Below are positions 1 through 7,355 of a DNA stretch of 11,911 nucleotides, in pieces; position 1 is the first letter of the stretch; every line of letters starts with the position of its first letter. Position numbers and translations under genes: made by a program. The notes beneath the pieces are model-generated. The model was given only the letters and a program-made list of their open reading frames with translations, was not told the origin of the DNA and ran no database searches. The DNA comes from Thioploca sp. (GTDB taxonomy: Bacteria; Pseudomonadota; Gammaproteobacteria; Beggiatoales; Beggiatoaceae): contig DRQV01000106.1 in NCBI GenBank assembly GCA_011371325.1, positions 1 to 11,911 on the forward strand, in the 5' to 3' direction.

Positions 1-295
1 GTTGGAATGATTTTTTTTGGTATAATTTTAGGTGGCTATTATGCGGTGACTTTTGGGAAAAAAGCTAATATTTCAAAGTGATTTATTCCAAGTTATAGAA
101 CGTCCACTGATTGCTATGGAAGGAACTGTTATTAATAAATTTTATATGGGATTGGGAGCAAAAGATAAAGCATTAGAAGTTTTCCAACAACTGAAAACAA
201 CCTGTCAACAATTTAATGGTAATTTTACGCTGTTGTGGCATAATAATCGTTTGATTGACCCTGATGAAAAGAAGTTATATGAAGAGATTTTTTAA
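1..295 (+). CDS. Polysaccharide deacetylase-like protein, C-terminal end (partial, apparent frameshift)
   Basis: This is the tail of a gene that begins before the window. The last 80 residues are open from position 53, but a TGA at 47-49 in that frame means TTG-53 is not a convincing start. The segment with ERPLIAMEGTV, a helical stretch and then FTLLWHNN near the end matches the C-terminus of bacterial polysaccharide deacetylase (NodB-fold) proteins found in surface-polysaccharide clusters, where a final LLWHN is typical. Upstream, the frame starting at base 3 reads an FR...CGDFWEK segment that suits the same family. It joins the downstream frame if one A is added to the six-A run at 58-63. 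So the gene is either frameshifted or carries a homopolymer sequencing error. If intact, it would trim acetyl groups from a glycan. Family assignment is moderate, because only the end is visible and the catalytic motifs lie outside the window. Confidence 0.55.
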
Positions 296-313
296 TGAAA
301 TACTTTTACACCA

Positions 314-421
314 ATGCAAAACTTCCTAAAAATATTACTAATAAAGTATCTTGGAAGAATTGGTCTTTTTTTATCTCCGTATTATGTAGTTTATGCTAAA
401 AACAAGATTAGACAACCATAA
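314..421 (+). CDS. Possible 35-residue ORF between deacetylase and sugar cassette (remnant or small protein)
   Basis: A short ATG-to-TAA reading frame encodes a basic, hydrophobic peptide (begins MQNFLKILLIKYLG, ends NKIRQP). It looks like the N-terminal amphipathic or membrane-leaning segment of a larger enzyme rather than a complete protein. No good ribosome-binding site precedes it. A second 34-codon frame (295-399) overlaps the deacetylase stop as TAATG but encodes nothing recognisable. I cannot assign a function; this may be the remnant of a deleted gene. The 176 bases between the deacetylase stop and the dehydrogenase start hold nothing else except the palindrome at 421-436. Confidence 0.15.
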   Translation: MQNFLKILLIKYLGRIGLFLSPYYVVYAKNKIRQP

Positions 422-436
422 ATATCCATGGATATT
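421..436. repeat. 16-base perfect palindrome upstream of the sugar cassette
   Basis: The sequence AATATCCATGGATATT is its own reverse complement. It lies 35 bases before the dehydrogenase ATG and overlaps the stop of the short ORF. It could be an operator-like site or simply part of a weak hairpin, since a downstream ATAATCCAT can also pair with its right half. No regulator is known from this window. Confidence 0.3.
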
Positions 437-471
437 ATTAAATAATCCATCAAACTTAAAAATAGATTAAT

Positions 472-1530
472 ATGTTAAATTTTGCACTAGTTGGTTGTGG
501 TCGTATTGCCAAACGTCATTCGGAATTATTAGGTTTAAACCAAATTAAAGGAGCTACACTGGTAGCTGTCTGCGATATTAATGAAGATAAAGCTAAATTG
601 ATTGGACAACAGTTTAAAGTACCATATTATACCGATATGGATGAAATGATGCAAACAACGTCTATTGATGTAGTTAGTGTATTGACACCAAGTGGTTTAC
701 ATGCAGAACATGTGGTTAATTTGGCTAAATTCAAAAAACATATCATGGTTGAAAAACCTATGGCACTTACGCTAGATGATGCAGATGCTATGATTCGTGC
801 TTGTGATCAAAATGGTATTAAGCTGTTTGTGATAAAACAGAATCGTTTTAATGTTCCAGTTGTTAAATTAAGAGAAGCACTGGAAGAAGGTAGGTTTGGT
901 AAATTAGTGCTAGGTACAATACGTGTTCGTTGGTGCCGAACCCAAGCATATTATGATCAAGATAAATGGCGTGGAACTTGGGCTTATGATGGTGGTGTAT
1001 TGACAAATCAAGCAAGTCATCATGTTGATATGTTGGAATGGATGTTGGGAGAAGTAGAAAGTGTATTTGCTAAAAGTACTACTGCATTAGTTGATATAGA
1101 AACGGAAGATACTGCTGTTGTTTTACTTAAATTTAAAAATGGTGCATTGGGTATTGTAGAAGCAACTACTGCAACTCGACCTAAAGATTTAGAGGGTTCT
1201 ATTTCAATACTGGGTGAAAAAGGGACGGTTGAAATTGGTGGTTTTGCAGTGAATCAAATGAAAATTTGGAATTTCATAGAAGAACAATCTGGTGATAAAG
1301 AAGTAATGGAACGTTATTCTGTCAATCCACCCAATGTTTACGGTTTTGGTCATCAAGCTTATTATGAACATGTAGTTGATTGTATTAATAATAACAAACA
1401 ACATTTAGTAGATGGTTTGAAAGGTAGGAAAAGTTTGGAACTTATTAGTGCGATTTACGAATCCATTGAAACTGGGAAGGAAGTCTATCTTCGTTTTAAA
1501 CCTAAAAAATGTAAATTAGGACAAAAATGA
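472..1530 (+). CDS. Gfo/Idh/MocA-family NAD-dependent sugar dehydrogenase, WlbA/WbpB-like
   Basis: Likely oxidises C3 of a UDP-sugar (in WlbA/WbpB, UDP-N-acetylglucosaminuronate to the 3-keto sugar), the first step toward a 2,3-diamino sugar. Residues 5-14 carry the Rossmann motif VGCGRIA, and an acidic D35 follows strand 2 as in NAD-binding members. The family-defining EKP is at 94-96, with K95 the expected catalytic lysine. GGVLTNQASHH at 174-184 plus D186 match the GG...SHxxD substrate-binding segment, with H183 the expected active-site histidine. The 352-residue length is about that of WlbA. Its stop overlaps the next ATG (ATGA at 1527-1530), so translation is coupled. ATG-472 is chosen because the Rossmann strand starts at once; no strong Shine-Dalgarno precedes it. 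The family is certain; the exact sugar is inferred from the neighbouring acetyltransferase and aminotransferase. Confidence 0.88.
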   Translation: MLNFALVGCGRIAKRHSELLGLNQIKGATLVAVCDINEDKAKLIGQQFKVPYYTDMDEMMQTTSIDVVSVLTPSGLHAEHVVNLAKFKKHIMVEKPMALTLDDADAMIRACDQNGIKLFVIKQNRFNVPVVKLREALEEGRFGKLVLGTIRVRWCRTQAYYDQDKWRGTWAYDGGVLTNQASHHVDMLEWMLGEVESVFAKSTTALVDIETEDTAVVLLKFKNGALGIVEATTATRPKDLEGSISILGEKGTVEIGGFAVNQMKIWNFIEEQSGDKEVMERYSVNPPNVYGFGHQAYYEHVVDCINNNKQHLVDGLKGRKSLELISAIYESIETGKEVYLRFKPKKCKLGQK

Positions 1531-2120
1531 TAGCCAATACCGCTATTATTCATGCTAATGTTGAACTCGGCGAAAATGTCGTTATTGAGGATTACTGTAT
1601 TATAGGTACACTTTTCAATGGGTATCTGGATGAAAAAACTATCATTGGTAATCATGCTATCATTCGTTCTCATACTGTGATTTACGCTGGTAATACCATA
1701 GGGAATCACTTTCAAACTGGCAATAAAGCCAACATAAGAGAACTTAACACTATTGGGGATAATGTTAGTATTGGTACTCTGTCAGTGATAGAGCATCATG
1801 TGAAAATTGCCAGTGGTGTTAGGATTCATTCACAAGCTTTTATTCCAGAATACAGTATCTTAGAAGAAGATGTGTGGCTTGGGCCTAATGTTGTTGTGAC
1901 CAATGCCCGTTTTCCAAAACATCCGAATGTCAAAAATGAATTATGTGGTGCACGCATAAAACGTAATGCCAAGATTGGTGCTAATGTAACTTTATTACCA
2001 GGAATAACAGTAGGACAAAATAGTCTTGTGGGTGCTGGCAGTGTGGTGACAAAAGATGTACCTTCTAATATGATTGTCGCTGGCAATCCAGCCAAAATAA
2101 TACGCGAAATAGATTATTGA
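1527..2120 (+). CDS. Left-handed beta-helix (hexapeptide repeat) acetyltransferase, WlbB/WbpD-like
   Basis: A 197-residue protein built almost entirely of hexapeptide repeats of the [LIV]-G-x(4) kind, from about residue 5 to 175. These fold as a left-handed beta helix that trimerises and binds acetyl-CoA. The loop TNARFP (125-130) and the closing SVVTKDVPSNMIVAGNPAKIIREI-type tail are typical of sugar N-acetyltransferases. Positioned between a sugar C3 dehydrogenase and a PLP aminotransferase, it most likely acetylates the new 3-amino group using acetyl-CoA in the cytoplasm. The order dehydrogenase-acetyltransferase-aminotransferase is that of wlbABC. Its ATG overlaps the upstream stop by four bases. 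It is not an obvious close copy of WbpD, and acetyltransferases acting on dTDP-3-amino sugars (QdtC type) have the same build. The fold is certain and the substrate is not. Confidence 0.85.
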   Translation: MIANTAIIHANVELGENVVIEDYCIIGTLFNGYLDEKTIIGNHAIIRSHTVIYAGNTIGNHFQTGNKANIRELNTIGDNVSIGTLSVIEHHVKIASGVRIHSQAFIPEYSILEEDVWLGPNVVVTNARFPKHPNVKNELCGARIKRNAKIGANVTLLPGITVGQNSLVGAGSVVTKDVPSNMIVAGNPAKIIREIDY

Positions 2121-2123
2121 ACC

Positions 2124-3254
2124 ATGATTAAATCCCTTGATTTATATAAACAATATGAATCCATAAAAACTGAAGTTGATAATGCCATTCAATCCGTGAT
2201 TCGTGATAGTTCATTTATCGGTGGGAAATATGTAACTCAGTTTGAAAATAATTTTGCTAACTATCAGCAAGCAGATTATTGTATAGGTGTAGCCAATGGG
2301 ACTGATGCCTTAGAAATTGCTATCGAAGTTTTAGAATTGCCTAAAGATAGTGAAATTATTGTGCCAGGTAATAGTTTTATTTCCAGTGCTGAAGCAGTAA
2401 CAAGAAGTGGACATCGTGTAGTTTTTTGTGATGCCAATCAAGATGATTATACTATCAATATTGCAGATGTTAACAAACGTATTACTGATAAAACATCGGC
2501 TATTATAGCAGTTCATCTCTATGGGCATCCGTGTGATATGGGATCACTAGTAGATTTAGCTCGAAAAAATAATCTAAAAATTATTGAAGACTGTGCTCAA
2601 GCTCATGGAACTGAATACAGAAATAAACGAGTAGGAACAATAGGTGATATTGGTACATTTAGCTTCTATCCAGGTAAAAACCTTGGAGCTTATGGAGATG
2701 GAGGAGCAATAGTTACCAACGATCCTGAATTAGCTAAAAAATGTCGAATGATTGCGAATCATGGACGAATTGAAAAATATAACCATGAATTTGAAGGTAG
2801 AAATTCAAGATTGGATGGGCTACAAGCTGCTATTTTGGATGTCAAATTGAAATATCTTGATAACTGGCTCAACCAAAGAATTGAAATAGCAAATATTTAT
2901 AAACAAGAGTTAAAAAATGAAGTAAATATTATTGCACCAGTTCAACAAAATTGGACGAGACACACTTACCATTTATATGTTATCCGTACCTCAAAACGTG
3001 ATGAACTCAAAAAACACCTAGCAAATAATAATATACAAACTGGCATTCATTACCCCATTGCCTTACCAAAACTGAAAGCGTATGAATATACCAATCAAGC
3101 TGATGAAAATATGTTTATCAATAGGGTAGATAAGGAATTATTGAGCTTACCAATGGGAGAACATTTGAGTGTGGAAGATGCCTACCAAATTTGCTCAAAG
3201 TTAAGAAACTTTTTTGGTAGAATAGCAAATTCATTTTCCAATCCCAGGGATTGA
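2124..3254 (+). CDS. DegT/DnrJ/EryC1-family PLP-dependent sugar aminotransferase, WlbC/WbpE-like
   Basis: Transfers an amino group, usually from glutamate, to a 3-keto nucleotide sugar made by the dehydrogenase two genes upstream. Visible family marks are ANGTDALEIA (57-66, phosphate-binding), EDCAQAHG (155-162, with D156 contacting the PLP ring nitrogen) and SFYPGKNLGAYGDGGAIVTND (180-200) with the Schiff-base lysine K185. NSRLDGLQAAIL (227-238) and HYPIALPKL (309-317) follow. The 376-residue length is normal. It starts three bases after the acetyltransferase stop, so it belongs to the same operon. The SFYPGKNLGA form of the lysine motif is common in C3 aminotransferases such as QdtB/FdtB, so a 3-amino sugar product is well supported, but not which one. 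The last dozen residues after RNFF extend beyond the usual family end and overlap the terminator stem. Confidence 0.9.
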   Translation: MIKSLDLYKQYESIKTEVDNAIQSVIRDSSFIGGKYVTQFENNFANYQQADYCIGVANGTDALEIAIEVLELPKDSEIIVPGNSFISSAEAVTRSGHRVVFCDANQDDYTINIADVNKRITDKTSAIIAVHLYGHPCDMGSLVDLARKNNLKIIEDCAQAHGTEYRNKRVGTIGDIGTFSFYPGKNLGAYGDGGAIVTNDPELAKKCRMIANHGRIEKYNHEFEGRNSRLDGLQAAILDVKLKYLDNWLNQRIEIANIYKQELKNEVNIIAPVQQNWTRHTYHLYVIRTSKRDELKKHLANNNIQTGIHYPIALPKLKAYEYTNQADENMFINRVDKELLSLPMGEHLSVEDAYQICSKLRNFFGRIANSFSNPRD

Positions 3255-3269
3255 GCCTTTTTTATTTTT
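3239..3269 (+). terminator. Probable intrinsic terminator of the sugar cassette
   Basis: A six-base-pair stem CAATCC/GGATTG (3239-3244 with 3248-3253) around the loop CAG is followed closely by T6 (3258-3263), A, then T5. The stem overlaps the stop codon of the aminotransferase gene. The opposite strand has no T-run after the stem, so it would serve only the + strand operon, at the convergent junction with the glycosyltransferase gene. Confidence 0.45.
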
Positions 3270-4452
3270 GAATAGCTTTCCCAATCCACTGTGCCAAATC
3301 CAGCATCATATTTTTTTTCTCAATATGGGGGGTTGCCTGCCTTCTTACTTCTTCTCGACTAAATTTCCTGCATTCCATCGCATAATCAAGTATTGCAGTC
3401 GTATCAACAGCACCTTGTTTATAAAATGGAAAATCATCAGGTAGCCCTGCATCTTTATGTCCAGAATAAACCGATAATCCCGCCGCCAAATATTCTCTCA
3501 CCTTCAGATTACACGCTTCTTTCATGCCCTTTCGCTCAAGGGCAAGTTGGGCAATACCTATATCACATTTCGCAAAAATGCGTTTACGGTAATCCCAATC
3601 TCTCATACCATGAAAAATAAACCTTGCATCTCCCATACAGATTTCCGCAAATTGACTATAAGAACTGCCTATAATATGAACTTCAAACGATTCTTTCGAG
3701 TTTCTCAATGTATCAATCAGTAAATCCAAACCATGCCAAGATAAACTCACATCAGAAGCAAGAAAAATCAATTTAGGAATATCAGCACGTTCATCTTTAG
3801 CAAGTTCAATACTTGATACATCAATGCCGTTAGGGAAAGAATAGCAGGTTTTTTTTTGTTTCAATCTAGCATTTTCATACTCAGCAATCTCATGTGTTAC
3901 TCCAAGAATCCCTTTTGTCCTAGCTAAAATACGCTTACCTAAGTGTTTTTCAATAAATACTACTATTGCCACAATTCCATTACCCAGACGATTGGCCATT
4001 TTGCTTTGAGTCAAATCAGGTTTTCCCAAAAAAGAGGCAAAGAGTTGCTTGATGCCACCACCAAGTTGAATTTGCTCAATTTCAAAAGTGTGATGAATAG
4101 TAAAAACATTTTTAAACCAGCGGCTATTCCAATATACAAAAGGATCAGCATAGTTATACCGCATAACGACAGCATCATACTGATTTTGATGTTCTTTAAG
4201 CCATCGAAAAGCGGTTCTTCGTAATTTGATGTTATTATGGATTTTCCCAAACAAACCTTTCATTTTGTTCGGTGTGAAAGTTATTACAAAATCATATTCA
4301 CTCGCCTGTTCACCCAAAGTAAAACATTTTATCTCCCATAAAAAATCAGGTTCTAGGGATTTAGCCGCCGTTCTTTCAAAAGTGAGTTGATTGATGGGTC
4401 CCGTCATATCCCATTCAAAGTCAATTAAAACAAAGTGTAAAATTTTCTTCAT
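3262..4452 (-). CDS. GT-B fold glycosyltransferase, GT4-like (glycosyl transferases group 1)
   Basis: A 396-residue cytoplasmic glycosyltransferase expected to move a sugar from an activated nucleotide donor to a glycan or lipid-linked acceptor. The N-terminal half (about 1-205) is the variable acceptor domain. The C-terminal donor domain starts near the hinge PNGID (207-211), continues with KLIFLAS and WHGLDLLIDTL (239-249), and has an EX7E pair, E312 and E320, within KEACNLKVREYLAAGLSV. This is the conserved donor-binding signature of retaining GT4-type enzymes. No signal peptide or membrane helix is seen. It ends seven bases from the aminotransferase stop on the other strand, so it is convergent with the sugar cassette and transcribed separately. 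No clear Shine-Dalgarno lies before ATG-4452, but the frame begins with the expected first beta strand. Donor and acceptor cannot be told from sequence; a role in the same surface glycan is inference. Confidence 0.82.
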   Translation of the reverse strand: MKKILHFVLIDFEWDMTGPINQLTFERTAAKSLEPDFLWEIKCFTLGEQASEYDFVITFTPNKMKGLFGKIHNNIKLRRTAFRWLKEHQNQYDAVVMRYNYADPFVYWNSRWFKNVFTIHHTFEIEQIQLGGGIKQLFASFLGKPDLTQSKMANRLGNGIVAIVVFIEKHLGKRILARTKGILGVTHEIAEYENARLKQKKTCYSFPNGIDVSSIELAKDERADIPKLIFLASDVSLSWHGLDLLIDTLRNSKESFEVHIIGSSYSQFAEICMGDARFIFHGMRDWDYRKRIFAKCDIGIAQLALERKGMKEACNLKVREYLAAGLSVYSGHKDAGLPDDFPFYKQGAVDTTAILDYAMECRKFSREEVRRQATPHIEKKNMMLDLAQWIGKAIQK

Positions 4453-4572
4453 GTTATAGATGTTTATTATTAAGGAGACAATAAAAAAAATAATGTTTCA
4501 AAGTAACTAATTCCAAAATATTTTTACCAAATTATAGGCATGGCAGAGTTATAATATTTTCAATTTGTATAC
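4453..4572. other. Intergenic stretch upstream of the glycosyltransferase gene
   Basis: This is the first part of a 336-base gap without genes; the remainder is the MITE-like element. On the - strand there is a TATAAT hexamer and a TTGAAA, but they are about 21 bases apart, too far for a good sigma-70 promoter. The glycosyltransferase promoter probably lies here but I cannot place it. No ORF of note is seen. Confidence 0.3.
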
Positions 4573-4600
4573 TTCCTAAGTTACAATGCCATTAAGTTAA

Positions 4601-4622
4601 GGGCAACCATAAAGGATTGCCC
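4601..4622. repeat. GGGCAACC/GGATTGCCC hairpin inside the MITE-like element
   Basis: GGGCAACC and GGATTGCCC form an imperfect stem with one bulged A around a short ATAAA loop. Similar short GC-rich hairpins ending in CCCCTACA are frequent intergenic repeats in some bacterial genomes; copy number here cannot be judged from one window. Confidence 0.4.
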
Positions 4623-4657
4623 CTACATAACGTGATTATTTGTAGTACCCTTTAAAT

Positions 4658-4740
4658 GTCATTCCCGTGAAGCTTATCCTCAACTAGATTGGGGAACGGG
4701 AAATCTAGAGACTCTGGATACCCACTTTCGTGGGTATGAC
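4658..4740. repeat. GTCATTCCC...GGGTATGAC intergenic palindromic repeat, 83 bases
   Basis: The ends GTCATTCCCGTGAA (4658-4671) and TTCGTGGGTATGAC (4727-4740) are imperfect inverted repeats (11 of 14 positions pair). Inside are TTCCCGT paired with ACGGGAA, the word AATCTAGAGACTCTGGATACCC-like core near 4702-4723, and a perfect seven-base-pair hairpin TACCCAC-TTTC-GTGGGTA (4719-4736). This resembles widespread GTCATTCCCGCGAAAGCGGGAAT-type repeats, here partly degraded. It lies wholly inside the MITE-like element, so the larger unit may be composite or one longer MITE. Confidence 0.5.
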
Positions 4741-4788
4741 AAGAATAACTTAATGGCATTGTTCCTAAGTTAGGAGAAGAACAAGATA

Positions 4789-7335
4789 TCACTTAGTTAA
4801 CTTATACTTCTTATATTTCTTATCCAATATTCTAGCAAACCCTCGGCGTGGTGGTTTTACGGTTTTATTACCAATAGCTTGAGATTGATAAATTACATTA
4901 AAATTAGTGCTGAAATTGATATTACTACGACTATTTCTGACATTAATGGTAGTAGGTTGATATATGGTTGAAAATGCTCCACAAGCCTCTCCTTCATCAC
5001 ATATAAAACCATCGTTATTAGAATCACTACCAGCTGCAATAATATATTCACCAGCTTCTACATTATCAAACCGGAAAAAGTATGAACCATTTCTTACTTC
5101 TGCTTGTACTTCTTGAATTGAATCTAAAGTACCTGGATCAACTAATAAAATATAATGTAAACCAGCATCGCCACTAGTATCGCTAGAATTACTAACTTGT
5201 AGAATGACTGGTACTCTAACTATGTTCACATCAGAAGTAATAGTAATAGTTGCTGAATAAGTTCCGGTTGTTAACACATCTCTATTAACAGTAATAATAT
5301 AATCGCCTAATCCATCACCATTTATAAATAAAAAACCACCAGAATTTTCCTCAATATCAATTATTTCTAAATCTCCATCACCCCAGTTAGTTAATGATAA
5401 AGTGGTGGAATTAGAAGTTGTACCAAAATTTAATGACTTAGGATTAGCTACTAAAAATGGTGGAGCAACTGGTAATACTATTTCTCCTCCAGTATTTAAA
5501 CTACTTGCCGCAGCTACTGCTTTCCTTGCATTGATTAATCCATAGCCAAACTTATCATCACGTCCATCAACTCCTAAATCATCGGTCATTTTTCCATTTG
5601 CTAATAAATCATCTATATTTTGCGGAGTTAAATTTGGGTTTACGGCTTTCATTAATGAGATTACTCCAGATACATGTGGAGCTGCCATTGAAGTACCCAT
5701 TGCATAGTTATAAGAAAATTCCATCTGTAAATTTTCCGCAGTTGTATCATTTCCCATAGTACTAATAATCGCATCTGGATTACCATCACCATTAATATCT
5801 GGAGTATTGTCACCACCAGGAGCTACTATATCCAAATAACTGCCGTAATTAGAATAAGAAGCTCTCTGTTTATTAATATTTACTGCTCCAACTGAAATAA
5901 CACTATCTAATGATGCTGGATACATTGGAATATCAGTATCTTCATTACCAGAAGCAGCTACTACAATTATACCTTCGTTTCTAACTTCTTCCATTAATTT
6001 TTGCGTACCTTCAGAAAATGCTCCTCCACCTAAACTAAGGTTAATAATATCAGCTGGATAAGCTGGTACAGTACCAGAATCATTGGGTAAACCAGCTGCA
6101 TAACGGATTGCTTGTTCAATGTCGTATTCAGTACCGCTACCACCTTTACCTAAAGCTCGTAATGGCATAATACTAGTGTTCCAACTGACACCAGCGATAC
6201 CTTCATTATTATTAGATTGAGCCGCTATAATTCCCGCAACATGAGTTCCATGAAAAGAACTACCACCTGGTAATTGATCACCTGGATCATTCGGATTGGT
6301 ATCAATTCCACGATCACTATCTATCTCAGAGTAGCGACTTCTAACAAAATCATAACCTGGTACTAATTTATTTTCTAAATCTGGATGGCCAAGTAATATC
6401 CCAGTATCTGGTATTGCAACTATGACTGAAGAATCTCCAGTGGTAAAATCCCAAGCTTGTGGTAGCTCAATCATAGAATGATTCCATTGATGCCTATATA
6501 GAGTATCATTAGGTGTGGTTTGCAATAAACTCCATTCATAATTTGGAGCTGCTGCAATACCTTCTTTTCGTAAACGTTTTATCTCCATTAATGTATTATA
6601 TTTATGCTCTAATTCTGGACTGACAAATTTGTCTGTAATTGATTGAGTTTTGATACTATCAAAATTTACTAACATACGTCTAGTTGAATCAGAACTTTGA
6701 ACAGTAACTCTATTATCATCTAATTTTTGAATCTTAGGAGATGGTTGAATGATCGCTTCATTGGGTATAAAATTATCACTTAAATGCATAATACTGGCTG
6801 AATTAATATAAGTATTCTGCCCTATAGTCAATACATAATTAGAAGCTCCAGAGTGGGCTTGAACCTGTACAAAATAATGGCCATCAGCTGGAACAATAAT
6901 ATTTTCCGTTTTACCATCGCCAACAGAGGCATTCAGAATCAGGCCATTTCTATTTAACAAAGCCAAATCTAAATCATTCCCAAGTAAATCTTGATTAGTA
7001 ACAAATAATGTGATAATTTGGCCAGCTCGCAAATCAACTGCAAAAAAATCATCCCAATCTCCAGCTTCATAAAAACGTCCATCTGGCCCAGCATACGACT
7101 GATTAACGTAACCACCTAAAATTACTGGATTAGGAATTGGTTGAGCTTCGTATATATTATTATTGGATATTTCTCTGGTTTCAATATCGTTTACGTCACT
7201 GTCTCTAGCAGTGTTACTACCTACAGAGATATTTCCACTTAAACTAAAATTTGTATTGCTATCATCACTACTGTCACTACTACAACCGGTGATAAGAATA
7301 AGTAATGTAAAACTGATAATATATTTAATTAACAT
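4789..7335 (-). CDS. Subtilisin-family (peptidase S8) lipoprotein with PPC domain and C-terminal beta domains
   Basis: An 848-residue exported serine protease. Residues 1-17 are a lipoprotein signal peptide ending in ITGC, with C18 the lipid-modified cysteine; S19 at +2 favours the outer membrane. A bacterial pre-peptidase C-terminal (PPC)-type beta domain lies at about 75-172, then a propeptide-like segment to about 290. The S8 catalytic domain spans about 300-610 with D310 (IPDTG), H362 (HGTHVAG), oxyanion N464 (ASGNED) and S549 (GTSMAAPHVSG), so the triad is intact. DINGDGNPD (513-521) and DSNNDGFICD (771-780) look like calcium-binding loops, and C779/C785 may pair. A beta-sandwich near 627-715 and a repeat-like domain near 725-812 follow, and the tail (827-848) is very basic. 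SD AAGGAA (7341-7346) is five bases before ATG-7335. Substrate unknown; envelope protein degradation or processing is inferred. Confidence 0.92.
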   Translation of the reverse strand: MLIKYIISFTLLILITGCSSDSSDDSNTNFSLSGNISVGSNTARDSDVNDIETREISNNNIYEAQPIPNPVILGGYVNQSYAGPDGRFYEAGDWDDFFAVDLRAGQIITLFVTNQDLLGNDLDLALLNRNGLILNASVGDGKTENIIVPADGHYFVQVQAHSGASNYVLTIGQNTYINSASIMHLSDNFIPNEAIIQPSPKIQKLDDNRVTVQSSDSTRRMLVNFDSIKTQSITDKFVSPELEHKYNTLMEIKRLRKEGIAAAPNYEWSLLQTTPNDTLYRHQWNHSMIELPQAWDFTTGDSSVIVAIPDTGILLGHPDLENKLVPGYDFVRSRYSEIDSDRGIDTNPNDPGDQLPGGSSFHGTHVAGIIAAQSNNNEGIAGVSWNTSIMPLRALGKGGSGTEYDIEQAIRYAAGLPNDSGTVPAYPADIINLSLGGGAFSEGTQKLMEEVRNEGIIVVAASGNEDTDIPMYPASLDSVISVGAVNINKQRASYSNYGSYLDIVAPGGDNTPDINGDGNPDAIISTMGNDTTAENLQMEFSYNYAMGTSMAAPHVSGVISLMKAVNPNLTPQNIDDLLANGKMTDDLGVDGRDDKFGYGLINARKAVAAASSLNTGGEIVLPVAPPFLVANPKSLNFGTTSNSTTLSLTNWGDGDLEIIDIEENSGGFLFINGDGLGDYIITVNRDVLTTGTYSATITITSDVNIVRVPVILQVSNSSDTSGDAGLHYILLVDPGTLDSIQEVQAEVRNGSYFFRFDNVEAGEYIIAAGSDSNNDGFICDEGEACGAFSTIYQPTTINVRNSRSNINFSTNFNVIYQSQAIGNKTVKPPRRGFARILDKKYKKYKLTK

Positions 7336-7355
7336 AATAATTCCTTAGTTTAGAT

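Larger units (their letters stand above)
4573..4772. mobile_element. MITE-like non-autonomous insertion with perfect terminal inverted repeats and flanking direct repeats
   Basis: The left end reads TTCCTAAGTTA (4573-4583) then CAATGCCATTAAGTTA (4584-4599). The right end reads TAACTTAATGGCATTG (4746-4761) then TTCCTAAGTTA (4762-4772). The two 16-base arms are exact reverse complements, and the 11-base outer words are exact direct repeats, which is the layout of terminal inverted repeats inside a target-site duplication. The body from arm to arm is 178 bases, has no coding capacity and contains two further stem-loop elements. A transposase encoded elsewhere would be needed to move it. An 11-base duplication is long; IS4-type elements are among those known to make duplications of that size, but I have no evidence for the family. 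It sits between two genes on the - strand and interrupts neither. Confidence 0.6.

Noticed and set aside
1204..1404. Open frame of 66 codons antisense to the sugar dehydrogenase
   Set aside because: It lies wholly inside a gene with intact family motifs and has no recognisable protein pattern or ribosome-binding site.
1826..2095. Open frame of 89 codons antisense to the acetyltransferase
   Set aside because: The regular hexapeptide repeats on the + strand create the complementary open frame; no independent coding signs.
472..3254. A new defence or toxin-antitoxin system
   Set aside because: All three genes show clear sugar-nucleotide enzyme motifs; no nuclease, effector or antitoxin features appear here or elsewhere in the window.
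3943..4224. Open frame of 93 codons on the + strand across the glycosyltransferase
   Set aside because: It is antisense to a convincing GT-B protein and encodes no recognisable protein.
4573..4772. Possible CRISPR-like repeat cluster
   Set aside because: The repeated words are one pair of inverted arms and one pair of direct repeats, not regularly spaced repeats with spacers.
7163..7348. Open frame of 61 codons opposite the protease signal peptide
   Set aside because: Hydrophobicity comes from the complement of the Ser/Asp-rich linker and signal sequence; no ribosome site.
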